DNA from: Bacillota bacterium
GTDB lineage: Bacteria; Bacillota; Clostridia; Christensenellales; UBA1242
Direction of reading: 5' to 3'
DNA: 64,000 nt
NCBI GenBank assembly: GCA_009780065.1
Contig: WRAS01000002.1
Location: 199,916 to 263,915 of the forward strand
In this document: in pieces, positions 32,950 through 40,130 of the stretch
How the letters are laid out: each line of letters begins with the position of its first letter
How positions within the stretch are numbered: position 1 is the stretch's first letter
Notes under the pieces: model-generated
The model's database searches: none
Told to the model about the DNA's origin: nothing
Seen by the model: the letters and a program-made list of their open reading frames with translations, nothing else
Made by a program: the position numbers and the translations under genes

Positions 32950-33501
32950 ATGCAAAAATTGCAACGAGTTATTGGTTTCAATATAGATTGGTTTCATGGA
33001 CTTGGTAACCATGACAGATACCCACACCTTATTGACCGCACATTTTTGCGACTTGAGAGTATTTTGAAAAGCGGTGCAATTCTTTCAAGAAAGAAGCAAG
33101 TAGAAAGTTATGGGCAAGCATTTAATAGTTTCGCATTTCCTGAATACCAAGGAAAGGAGGAAACAACCAATTGGAACGGCGATGATTTTGTTTCCGTTTG
33201 CAAAAAAGTCGAAGGAAGCCACTACTCGGGAAATGGTTTTGATTGGTTTATAAAAAACAATATCAGTATAATTCTAAATGAAGATGTGATAAACAGTCTC
33301 ATTGTTGCCGAGAACGGCAAATTGATGGGGGGCGAAGCACAGATTGCAAATAGCATACCTAAAGAGTTTTTTAGGGGTGTCGGCCTTGATGGGTTCATTT
33401 TCGGGCGTGAGGAATTCGCGGAAAGAGTCGCTACAGTAATGAAAAAGATAGGAGAGGGATTACCAATCTATTCTGTTGAAACTGGGCACCAAATTGGATA
33501 A
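32950..33501 (+). CDS. Orphan protein with ADP-ribosyltransferase-like pattern, 183 aa
   Basis: The order of motifs, RTFLRLESILKSGAILSRKKQ, then EAQIANSIPKEFFRGVGLDGFIFGREEF, recalls DarT or Tpt1-type ADP-ribosyltransferase folds (His/Arg early, Leu-x-Ser-Ile-Leu-x-x-Gly, a late acidic E-x-Q-I). The match is by eye only. It follows the SHOCT-like gene by 28 bp. A more Lys/Gly-rich vocabulary and use of AGA/GGG codons differ from the neighbours, which fits recent arrival. Confidence 0.4.
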   Translation: MQKLQRVIGFNIDWFHGLGNHDRYPHLIDRTFLRLESILKSGAILSRKKQVESYGQAFNSFAFPEYQGKEETTNWNGDDFVSVCKKVEGSHYSGNGFDWFIKNNISIILNEDVINSLIVAENGKLMGGEAQIANSIPKEFFRGVGLDGFIFGREEFAERVATVMKKIGEGLPIYSVETGHQIG

Positions 33502-33586
33502 ATCATATTCCCTTGATTTTATGCTTGCTTTTGTGTTAAGATAGACACACTGTTCCGTGTTGAACTCGAAAGGGTCTTTTGTTTGT
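33502..33586. other. Short non-coding gap in the accessory region
   Basis: AT-rich. I see no promoter of good quality and no structured RNA. Confidence 0.3.
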
Positions 33587-33898
33587 TCACAAAGATTTAA
33601 TTGCATTTCTAATAATTTGCAAATTCAATTTTGCAATATCAGAAATTTTTGTTGCAAGAATAATTTCGGCTTGATGCAGTGACAAATTGAATGTTCTTGA
33701 TACACTTTCTTTTGCATCATCTTTGGTTTTCGATTTTTTCACCAATTTTATAAACCTATCAACATTTTGGACTACAATTTCAAAACCCATAAGCTCGTCA
33801 ATTATCATGCTTTTGTAGTGGGAAATAATCCCTTCATCGTACTCTCGTCCAAGCAAAAAATCTATCACGATTGGGCGATATGAAATTGTTTTAATCAT
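33587..33898 (-). CDS. Stand-alone gyrase-A/ParC tower-like domain, 103 aa
   Basis: The sequence VVQNVDRFIKLVKKSKTKDDAKESVSRTFNLSLHQAEIILATKISDIAKLN follows the GyrA/ParC segment ALDNIDEVIxLIRxSKxxxEAxxxLxxxFxLSxxQAxAILxMxLxxLxxLE almost position by position, including the Q-A-x-x-I-L core. In GyrA this is the coiled coil and exit-gate region after the tower; the breakage-reunion Tyr, WHD and C-terminal propeller are all absent. It is either a gene fragment or a small protein acting on topoisomerases. No clear ribosome site. Confidence 0.55.
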   Translation of the reverse strand: MIKTISYRPIVIDFLLGREYDEGIISHYKSMIIDELMGFEIVVQNVDRFIKLVKKSKTKDDAKESVSRTFNLSLHQAEIILATKISDIAKLNLQIIRNAIKSL

Positions 33899-34082
33899 CG
33901 TTGGAATTGTTTCTAATATTCTGTATCATATCACATTTTGATGACTTGATAAAAGTAATTTCGCCTAATTACTGGTTCACCCACCGCACACGGTGGTCCA
34001 CCAAAGAATTTTGAGGTTTATGAACCACTGTCATGAGTGTTTTTTTGTTTACCGCGAACTATGTTTTGGGTATAATCATAAC

Positions 34083-34547
34083 ATGAACAAACTTATAAAG
34101 GGTTTTGTTATAGTTTTTTTGATTATACCAATTGCGTTTTTTGCAACAGGTTGTCGCAATGATTATATCGAAAACCCATTCAAAACAGCGATACAAGCAG
34201 ATCTAGTTTCGCAATACGAATTAACATTTACAGCATACATCTGGAATGATTTCCAGCCAAGCATACCACAGCCACTACGAAGTACACATTTTGTCGGAAT
34301 AAATACTCCGCAAGAACTTGACTTATCCCAGATTCAAATGTCAGTTCAAATTATAACAGCAAACCAAAACATTGTTCGATTATTCACATTCAGAACCTAC
34401 GGCGGTGGTTCACCCCAAGGAGATTTTCGATCTACTGAAATTTTCCGATTATGTAATGATGAAAAATTCACTCTTCATATCTCAATTCTAATTGGCAACT
34501 ATACACAAACAGTTACATTAACTGGTACTGTGTTTGTAACGCATTAA
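34083..34547 (+). CDS. Putative lipoprotein, 154 aa
   Basis: MNKLIKGFVIVFLIIPIAFFATGC is a lipoprotein signal with lipobox FATGC (Cys24). The mature part is beta-rich and Gln/Thr-rich (LDLSQIQMSVQIITANQNIVRLF) without a recognised domain. The ATG at 34083 lies 6 nt after TATAAT; the track start at 33993 precedes the promoter. It converges on the XRE regulator with 4 bp between stop codons. Confidence 0.7.
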   Translation: MNKLIKGFVIVFLIIPIAFFATGCRNDYIENPFKTAIQADLVSQYELTFTAYIWNDFQPSIPQPLRSTHFVGINTPQELDLSQIQMSVQIITANQNIVRLFTFRTYGGGSPQGDFRSTEIFRLCNDEKFTLHISILIGNYTQTVTLTGTVFVTH

Positions 34548-34551
34548 TAAC

Positions 34552-35052
34552 TCACTCCTCTCTCTTTTTCAACTTGCTCAGCATCTTGCGCTCTACCAAC
34601 AGTGCAAGTTCAACCCACCCTGTTGCAACAACAGACACAATTATTGTAAGGGTAATTATTCTCCAAGACTCAGCATCAGAAGGCATCAAAATATGTACTG
34701 CAGTGATTATTATTGCATTCACAGCCAAACAAATACTTATTAATATCAAAACCCCTAACAACGTTCTTTTTACCAAATTTTGTCGCTCTTGTAGCAAACT
34801 TACTATTTGTTTTTCTGCTTGTGGTATTTTTTCGCTTTGCGGTATTAATCCACCACCTAATAAATCATTAATTGAAATGTCCAAAATTTTACAAAGTGAT
34901 TGCAAAATTGAAACATCCGGCATACATTTGCCACATTCCCATTTTGATACCGCTTGCACAGTCACACCCAGTTTATCCGCCAAATCTTGTTGTGTTAAAC
35001 CTTTGGTTTTTCTGCGCTCTGTAATGAACATGCCAATTTTTATGTTATCCAT
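34552..35052 (-). CDS. XRE-family regulator with C-terminal membrane helices, 166 aa
   Basis: HTH at residues 5-60 (IGMFITERRKTKGLTQQDLADKLGVTVQAVSKWECGKCMPDVSILQSLCKILDISINDLL), then a linker and two membrane helices (near 96-120 and 130-150). The ATG at 35052 follows GGAGGGGG; the track GTG lies inside that site. Such membrane-tethered XRE proteins often sense envelope signals. It diverges from the 35213 gene across a region with two TCAAC-N5-GTTGA operators. Confidence 0.85.
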   Translation of the reverse strand: MDNIKIGMFITERRKTKGLTQQDLADKLGVTVQAVSKWECGKCMPDVSILQSLCKILDISINDLLGGGLIPQSEKIPQAEKQIVSLLQERQNLVKRTLLGVLILISICLAVNAIIITAVHILMPSDAESWRIITLTIIVSVVATGWVELALLVERKMLSKLKKREE

Positions 35053-35102
35053 ACTCGCTCCCCCTCCCACCTAATATATTGTAAACAAACCACTTAAGTA
35101 TA

Positions 35103-35141
35103 TCAACTTGTGGTTGAAATTCTGTATCAACTGGCGGTTGA
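35103..35141. promoter_or_regulatory. Two palindromic operators, TCAAC-N5-GTTGA
   Basis: TCAACTTGTGGTTGA (35103-35117) and TCAACTGGCGGTTGA (35127-35141), centres 24 bp apart. The first overlaps the -35 TTGATA of the minus-strand promoter (TTGATA, 17 bp, TACAAT at 35079-35084). The second lies before the plus-strand promoter. Likely binding sites of the XRE protein for self-control. Confidence 0.7.
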
Positions 35142-35160
35142 CATCTTAAATCATCTTCGT

Positions 35161-35189
35161 TTGACAAATAACCTCATCCATCATACACT
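35161..35189 (+). promoter_or_regulatory. Promoter of the 35213 gene
   Basis: TTGACA, 17 bp, TACACT, 20 bp downstream of the second TCAAC operator. Confidence 0.75.
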
Positions 35190-35212
35190 GTCTTAAATTA
35201 AGGAGATATAAA

Positions 35213-35731
35213 ATGGACTTCTGGGTAATATTTGGAATCATTGCACTGGCTGGATGTATTGTGGGAATACCATTACTGATTATCATGGGTAATCGCAAAT
35301 TCAAGCGCGATTTGGAAAACCTGAAAAACGAAGGCATCATCGGCCCAACAGATATTTTGATGGGCGGCATGTTCGATCTAAGAATGACCACAGGTCAAGG
35401 CGTCGCAAACGAACTGAAAAGTTTCGTCGGCCTTGGAAAAGAAGGCCGCAGATTATTTATGGCACTAAACCCAGACAAAGCCACAATTATCCTGGGCGAT
35501 GATGGCGGCGGAATCAACCTTTCAAAAGGTGAGATTTTAATAATCGAATCCAACCAAGTCAGCGAAGTCAAGATAACCCGCCAATCACAACGCGGCGCAG
35601 GTATTTCCTTCTATTTCAAAGATACCCCCGAAGGCGCAATCGACCCAATACACATTGGCGTCACAATGCACGACAAAAACGAAGACTTTGCAACAATCGC
35701 CCAACCAATCTTGGAACGATTTGCAAAATAA
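35213..35731 (+). CDS. Membrane-anchored hypothetical protein, 172 aa
   Basis: One N-terminal helix (4-27, FWVIFGIIALAGCIVGIPLLIIM) and a cytoplasmic domain of about 140 residues with beta-strands that may form a PH-like fold (GRRLFMALNPDKATIILGDDGGGINLSKGEILIIE). AAGGAGA precedes the ATG. Divergent from the XRE regulator, which probably controls it. Confidence 0.65.
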   Translation: MDFWVIFGIIALAGCIVGIPLLIIMGNRKFKRDLENLKNEGIIGPTDILMGGMFDLRMTTGQGVANELKSFVGLGKEGRRLFMALNPDKATIILGDDGGGINLSKGEILIIESNQVSEVKITRQSQRGAGISFYFKDTPEGAIDPIHIGVTMHDKNEDFATIAQPILERFAK

Positions 35732-35739
35732 ATTTTCAT

Positions 35740-35865
35740 TCAAGATTTTTGCAAAGCAATAATTTTATCAAGTCGTTCCAGAATCATCTTTAAATACTTG
35801 ATAAGTGTATCAAAATCGTTATCATCATCTTCAATCAAAATTTTTATTATATTAGGGGCAGACAT
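35740..35865 (-). CDS. Small acidic protein, 41 aa
   Basis: Too short for the track: MSAPNIIKILIEDDDNDFDTLIKYLKMILERLDKIIALQKS. The N-terminal part is acidic (EDDDNDFD), the rest amphipathic helix. It has an excellent AAGGAGG site and a consensus promoter (TTGACA, 18 bp, TATAAT). Two identical-type operators lie in that promoter, shared with the divergent XRE gene. No known family; it could be an antitoxin-like or regulatory peptide. Confidence 0.7.
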   Translation of the reverse strand: MSAPNIIKILIEDDDNDFDTLIKYLKMILERLDKIIALQKS

Positions 35866-35885
35866 TAATTACCTCCTTCTCAGAT

Positions 35886-35929
35886 TGTAGTAACTACAAT
35901 TATCACATATTATAGTTGTAGAAACTACA
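35886..35929. promoter_or_regulatory. Two palindromic operators, TGTAG-N3-CTACA
   Basis: TGTAGTAACTACA (35886-35898) and TGTAGAAACTACA (35917-35929), centres 31 bp or three helical turns apart. The second lies in the spacer of the minus promoter, the first near its transcription start, and the second directly before the XRE start codon. Both genes should be repressed by the XRE dimer. Confidence 0.78.
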
Positions 35930-35938
35930 TACTGTCAA
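35909..35938 (-). promoter_or_regulatory. Promoter of the 41-residue peptide gene
   Basis: TTGACA, 18 bp, TATAAT on the minus strand; the operator occupies most of the spacer. Confidence 0.8.
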
Positions 35939-35939
35939 C

Positions 35940-36188
35940 ATGGAAAACACAGTTGGCGGAAGAGTGAAATGGTTAAGAACCACCAAAGGTATTTCACAGA
36001 AAGGAATGGCGAACATACTGGGCATCGATAAAGCAAACTATGGCAGATACGAAAAGAATATATTCGCATTCAAACACGAAATGCTTGTTACACTTGCAAA
36101 ATATTTTGACGTAACAACGGACTTTATTCTTGGCCTAGAAGATTACGCCGGAAATAAAATAAATATATCCATAGATAATACACAATGA
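35940..36188 (+). CDS. XRE-family repressor, 82 aa
   Basis: A single HTH of the phage-repressor type: VGGRVKWLRTTKGISQKGMANILGIDKANYGRYEKNIFAFKHEMLVTLAKYFDVTTDFILGLEDY. No dimerisation domain beyond the short C-terminal tail. The ATG is 4 nt after a possible TACTGT -10, with no ribosome site. It faces the 41-residue peptide gene across the paired operators. Confidence 0.85.
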   Translation: MENTVGGRVKWLRTTKGISQKGMANILGIDKANYGRYEKNIFAFKHEMLVTLAKYFDVTTDFILGLEDYAGNKINISIDNTQ

Positions 36189-36222
36189 TTTTTTGTTCTA
36201 AGTCATAAAAGACTAAGATTTT

Positions 36223-36735
36223 TTAATCCAAAAACCTTCTAATATTCTCCTGCTGCTCCTCATAACTACTCGGCTCATAATGCCCATGATATGCAACCTT
36301 AAATTTCACATCCAAAAGCTTTTTTAATGTTTTCTGCATCAACACTTCCCCATTCGGCATTAAATCCGTGCGCCCTATGGTGTCACTGAACAACACATCC
36401 CCCGTAAATAAATCTTCCCCGATTTTATACACCACACTTTGCGGACTGTGACCTGGGCACAGAATTGGCTTCACCACAATAATATCACCGACAACAATTT
36501 CCTCCTCGGTCACTGGGGTATATATTGGACAACCAAATTGGTTTTTATAATCATCCAAATAATACACATGATCAAAATGTTCGTGTGTTAAAAATATTGC
36601 AGACGGTTCCCTTCCACCCAAAACACCCATCAGTTTCTCCAACGGCGCCCCCGCCTCGATCACAATGGTCGTGTTTTTATCCTGCACCACAAAAGTATTA
36701 CTTTCCAATTTCCCAATCACAGTTTCAATTTTCAT
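36223..36735 (-). CDS. Metallo-beta-lactamase-fold hydrolase (GloB-like)
   Basis: 170 residues with the MBL signature FLTHEHFDHVYYL (THxHxDH), CPGHSPQSVVY, TGDVLFSDTIGRTDL and YHGHYEPSS, so all metal ligands are present. Glyoxalase-II-like thioester hydrolase is the usual prediction. I prefer the ATG at 36735 (MKIETVIGKLE) over the GTG at 36750; the latter overlaps the TAAAAT box, which ends 5 nt before this ATG. Confidence 0.85.
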   Translation of the reverse strand: MKIETVIGKLESNTFVVQDKNTTIVIEAGAPLEKLMGVLGGREPSAIFLTHEHFDHVYYLDDYKNQFGCPIYTPVTEEEIVVGDIIVVKPILCPGHSPQSVVYKIGEDLFTGDVLFSDTIGRTDLMPNGEVLMQKTLKKLLDVKFKVAYHGHYEPSSYEEQQENIRRFLD

Positions 36736-36766
36736 AATATATTTTAACACAACAAAGTGCTTTTCT

Positions 36767-36945
36767 GCAAAAAATTAAAAAGCCCACTTTGCGCCGCCCA
36801 ATCGGTGCGGAATTTATTTCATTTCAAAAAGCCAATTGTCCCGCGTGTGTCCCTTCTGATTCGGTTGCACACGTGGGCAATTGGCTTTTTGTTAAAATAA
36901 ATTCTCGGTTTTTGGGCTAGCACAAGTGGTTTTTTAATTTTTTGC
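36767..36945. repeat. Long hairpin repeat family B, copy 2
   Basis: Outer stem GCAAAAAATTAAAAA/TTTTTAATTTTTTGC, then CCCACTTTG/CACAAGTGG, constant core ATCGGTGCG-GAATTTATT ... AATAAATTC-TCGGTTTTT, and inner stem AAAAAGCCAATTGTCCCGCGTGTG/CACACGTGGGCAATTGGCTTTTT. It ends 3 bp from the stop of the SleC-like gene. The inner stem differs from copy 1 in places, yet still pairs. Confidence 0.9.
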
Positions 36946-36948
36946 AAT

Positions 36949-38973
36949 CTAGTTTAGTCTGATAAAATCACGACTCGCATATCCATCCATTCCATTCCAA
37001 TTCACGTGAAAGAAATTTCCCGTCACATCACTTGCAAGAACTGTACTGCCGTTTGGAATCGCACCGATAACTGGGCTGGTCGGCGTTGGACCACTTCTCA
37101 GATTCAAACTACCCCCTTGGGTTACCACCACACCATTCCGTGGCGTTATGTCCACAAAATCGCGCGACACCCACCCAAGTCTTCCATCAAATACGATATG
37201 ATAAAACCCTCCGCTCTCACCCGTTACTTGAACGGTGGAACCATTTGGAATCACACCAATAACTGGCGAGTTTATTGTCGGACCACTGCGAAAGTTCAAA
37301 TTCCCGCCTACGGTGCGAATCGTTCCCAAAAACCTGTCTGGACCCAAACCTGGCGTTGGTGGGGTCGGCGGTTGCGGCGGTGTCGGGCCAGGAGGTATCG
37401 GCGCAGGATCTGGCGACGAAACCTGGATTCCATTAAATACACTATACAAACGATTCCATGTTAATGGCCCAACAACACCGTCCGGATTAAGACCAAAGTT
37501 TCTCTGGAATTCACGAACTGAATTCTCGGTCATCGGACCAAATCTTCCATCCACAACAAGATCACCTGGCACAACTTCGTAATATTGGGCAATGTAATTT
37601 AACAACCATTGTAATTGTCGTACATCATTTCCGCTGGAATTACGTCTCAGAACCACGTTTGGTGGATTAGGCCCTATACCGACACGTACACCTTCACTGT
37701 TAAGGTCTGCCAATCTTGTCACAGCAACCCATATCTGCGTAATCCTGTTCCATGTTGCAGGTCCAATAACACCATCCACAGCCAAACCATTGGTACTTTG
37801 AAATTGTCTAACGGCTGCTTGGGTATCCGCACCAAACACTCCGTTTTCTACCGCAATTCGTGGTATCAGTGGAAAGTTCTGGCGAATACGGTTAAGATAT
37901 GTCTGCATCAATTGAATATAACGTGATGTATCCCCAAGACGCATTGGCGAACCGGGGTACGTTGTTGTAACATCTTGAATTCGATCTGCCGAGCCAATAT
38001 TAACATCAGCACCATAAAAAGATCTAAGAATTTGCAACGCACTATATCCACGCTGCGCCAATGTTACCGTCCCCCATTGTGACAAGCAATTTGGTCCACA
38101 TGCATTGGCACGATAGGTTGTAAACAAAGGGTTTGCAAAACCGATTCTGTGAACATATTGATTAAATACCTCGGCCGCTATTTGTCTAAGATTTTCAAAC
38201 ACATTTCGGCCATATACAAAGAACTGGTCAAACTGTGTTGTGTTTGTAATGTCAAAGTTAAAACCACGACTTCTGTACCATTCTGTGAAAATTCTGTTCA
38301 ATGCAAATGATGTAATTGCATGTATATTCGCACGTAGCGAGGCATCAGGCCATGTTGCAAAAATCTCACTACTTGCTACGTTTGCTATGTAATCTACAAA
38401 TGGAACACGGACATTTCTTGCGGCGTTATTTGTGGGCGCACCAAGACGAACCGTTATATACGTTGGAATAATAACTTGACGTACACCTACAGCAGGACCA
38501 GAAATCGTACCGCTCTGCAATGGTTGCAATACCGCAGGTGCGGGTATCCCAATTACATCAATGTCATCCACAACAGTCACCGTATCCGTCACAGTCGCAG
38601 GATCACGATGACAAACGTCCGCACGCGAGTGAATCATGATATCGTTGTCCTCGGAAAATCCAGGATGCATATGCACTGGAAGATAACTGGCTTCGCCGGC
38701 AAGAATTTCCAAACCACTAACTGTCACCGGCTCGAACCCTTCCGCAGTTATACAAACATTATAAAGCGAATAACCACGTTCTGCGGTATCCGGATTATAT
38801 GTAAGCGATTGGTCTGGTGCACTTAACTCTATGTATTCTGTCATTCCATCTTCATTTGTTAATTGGTCCGCGATTACGTTACCAGACTGATCCCTAGTAA
38901 TTACCCTCGCCCCTTTTATCGGCAGCATCTCCATCGCCGTCGTAACTTGCGCACGTTGTCTACCTGTTGGCAT
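36949..38973 (-). CDS. SleC-like spore cortex-lytic protein with PG-binding and SH3 domains
   Basis: 674 residues. Order: an N-terminal carboxypeptidase-regulatory-like beta domain (1-95); a SpoIID/SleC-like catalytic region (about 190-330) with ALNRIFTEWYRSRGFNFDIT, FDQFFVYGRNVFENL and NCLSQWGTVTLAQRGYSALQIL; two peptidoglycan-binding PG_binding_1 domains ending GVIGPATWNRI and GVVGPLTWNRL; a Pro-rich linker; two SH3b domains (NLNFRSGPTINSPVIG, SLNLRSGPTPTSPVIG). SleC hydrolyses cortex peptidoglycan in germinating clostridial spores. AAGGAGG before the ATG. No classical signal peptide, as in SleC. Confidence 0.85.
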   Translation of the reverse strand: MPTGRQRAQVTTAMEMLPIKGARVITRDQSGNVIADQLTNEDGMTEYIELSAPDQSLTYNPDTAERGYSLYNVCITAEGFEPVTVSGLEILAGEASYLPVHMHPGFSEDNDIMIHSRADVCHRDPATVTDTVTVVDDIDVIGIPAPAVLQPLQSGTISGPAVGVRQVIIPTYITVRLGAPTNNAARNVRVPFVDYIANVASSEIFATWPDASLRANIHAITSFALNRIFTEWYRSRGFNFDITNTTQFDQFFVYGRNVFENLRQIAAEVFNQYVHRIGFANPLFTTYRANACGPNCLSQWGTVTLAQRGYSALQILRSFYGADVNIGSADRIQDVTTTYPGSPMRLGDTSRYIQLMQTYLNRIRQNFPLIPRIAVENGVFGADTQAAVRQFQSTNGLAVDGVIGPATWNRITQIWVAVTRLADLNSEGVRVGIGPNPPNVVLRRNSSGNDVRQLQWLLNYIAQYYEVVPGDLVVDGRFGPMTENSVREFQRNFGLNPDGVVGPLTWNRLYSVFNGIQVSSPDPAPIPPGPTPPQPPTPPTPGLGPDRFLGTIRTVGGNLNFRSGPTINSPVIGVIPNGSTVQVTGESGGFYHIVFDGRLGWVSRDFVDITPRNGVVVTQGGSLNLRSGPTPTSPVIGAIPNGSTVLASDVTGNFFHVNWNGMDGYASRDFIRLN

Positions 38974-39186
38974 TTTTCCCTCCTTGTTTTGCCATATACT
39001 AAAATTAACCTTGGTAAGGCATGTACAATAGTCTATTTACAAAACATCTTTTAGGTGAAAATATGCCCCAAATTGTGTATTTTGGTCTTTTAACAGTGCG
39101 AAATATTGTGGTATTTCATTTTTTTCGTAATTTTCTCTTTTCTTTTGGATAAAAATATGGTAAATAGTAAATCAAGGAGGCAAAAG

Positions 39187-39378
39187 ATGAAACGAACAAT
39201 CGGTATTTTATTTGCAATTCTTGTTGTCGTTTTGATTGCCGCAAGTGCAACAAGTGTTCGCATGACATTTGATAACGTAATTACCATTCCAGAACTGCTT
39301 GTATGGTTTTTCGTGGCACAAGCCATCGGCGCAATCTCAGTTGTCACTTTTATTGTAAGAAAAAGAAATTTTAAATAA
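39187..39378 (+). CDS. Small two-helix membrane protein, 63 aa
   Basis: MKRTIGILFAILVVVLIAASATSVRMTFDN, second helix LLVWFFVAQAIGAISVVTFIV, then RKRNFK. The start is fixed by AAGGAGG seven nt upstream; the track start 81 nt earlier is in the leader. It precedes the 39400 gene by 21 bp with AAAGGAG, so the two are one operon. Confidence 0.7.
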   Translation: MKRTIGILFAILVVVLIAASATSVRMTFDNVITIPELLVWFFVAQAIGAISVVTFIVRKRNFK

Positions 39379-39399
39379 CACAAAGGAGTTTATTAATCT

Positions 39400-40077
39400 A
39401 TGGAAAGAGAATTATTAATTTTCATAACAATCATGGCAGGGGTAACCGTAGGTATCTGGATTGCATACCTCGTATATCTTCTGTTCTTTCGAAAGGCACC
39501 AGAACAAGGCAATCAAATCGTCTACGTAGATAAACCTGTACCCACACCTATCGTTACACCTGTTGCGGTCACATCTACTGAACCAACCCAAGTAAAAGGC
39601 GTAACTCGTATGGACATCCTTGCCGACATGCGCCAAGTCAACGACCCAACACTAGAAATTCTTGACCGCTTCGACTGCCCACGCCAACCATCCAGTTTGA
39701 AATACAAATCAAAAACATTTGCGTTTCTGTACGGAACCGACCTTGGCATTATCTTAATTGCCTTACTACCAGAAGAAACATCCGCAAGACTTGCAAAAGA
39801 ATGCCCAGAATTTGGTAAATCAACATTTCCAAAAGGCAAGGACTGGTACCAACTTCCTATCGCTGAATCTTTTACAAAAGAATTCATTAACGAGATTTTA
39901 ATTGCATCCTTCAACTTTGCAAAGGCACCAAAACCACCTGCGATAAAAAAGCCTACGGCAAAGAAGCCTGTAATTAAAAAAGAGCCAACAGAAAAGAAAG
40001 CACCCGCACAAAAGCCTGCAGCAAAAAAGAAACCTGTGAAAAAGCCTGTGGCCTCCAAACCCGCTCCAAAAAAATAA
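39400..40077 (+). CDS. Membrane-anchored YjbR-like protein with histone-H1-like tail
   Basis: 225 residues. A helix at 5-30, a linker rich in Val/Pro/Thr, then a domain at about 70-170 with LKYKSKTFAFLYGTDLGIILIALLPEETSARLA and FPKGKDWYQLPI that resembles MmcQ/YjbR (DUF419). The last ~50 residues are Lys/Ala/Pro repeats (KKPTAKKPVIKKEPTEKKAPAQK), like histone H1 tails, and could bind nucleic acid or teichoic acid. Operon with the preceding small membrane protein. Confidence 0.7.
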   Translation: MERELLIFITIMAGVTVGIWIAYLVYLLFFRKAPEQGNQIVYVDKPVPTPIVTPVAVTSTEPTQVKGVTRMDILADMRQVNDPTLEILDRFDCPRQPSSLKYKSKTFAFLYGTDLGIILIALLPEETSARLAKECPEFGKSTFPKGKDWYQLPIAESFTKEFINEILIASFNFAKAPKPPAIKKPTAKKPVIKKEPTEKKAPAQKPAAKKKPVKKPVASKPAPKK

Positions 40078-40083
40078 ATATTA

Positions 40084-40108
40084 AATCCCCCGCAGGGGGA
40101 TTTTTTTT
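40084..40108 (+). terminator. Intrinsic terminator
   Basis: AATCCCCC-GCA-GGGGGATT followed by a T run. Confidence 0.9.
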
Positions 40109-40119
40109 ATGTTGTTACA

Positions 40120-40130
40120 CAAACTAGGTT
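40120..40130 (+). promoter_or_regulatory. CAAACTAGGTT element before the M23 peptidase
   Basis: Identical to the element before the pdaA-like gene at the same distance from the start codon; candidate forespore-sigma -10. The -35 side is a T-rich tract from the terminator and does not match well. Confidence 0.35.

Noticed and set aside
33971-34002. Second tRNA or clear att site
   Set aside because: Only short matches to the tRNA-Val 3' end (CTGGTTC, CCACCA) with a different middle; no cloverleaf.
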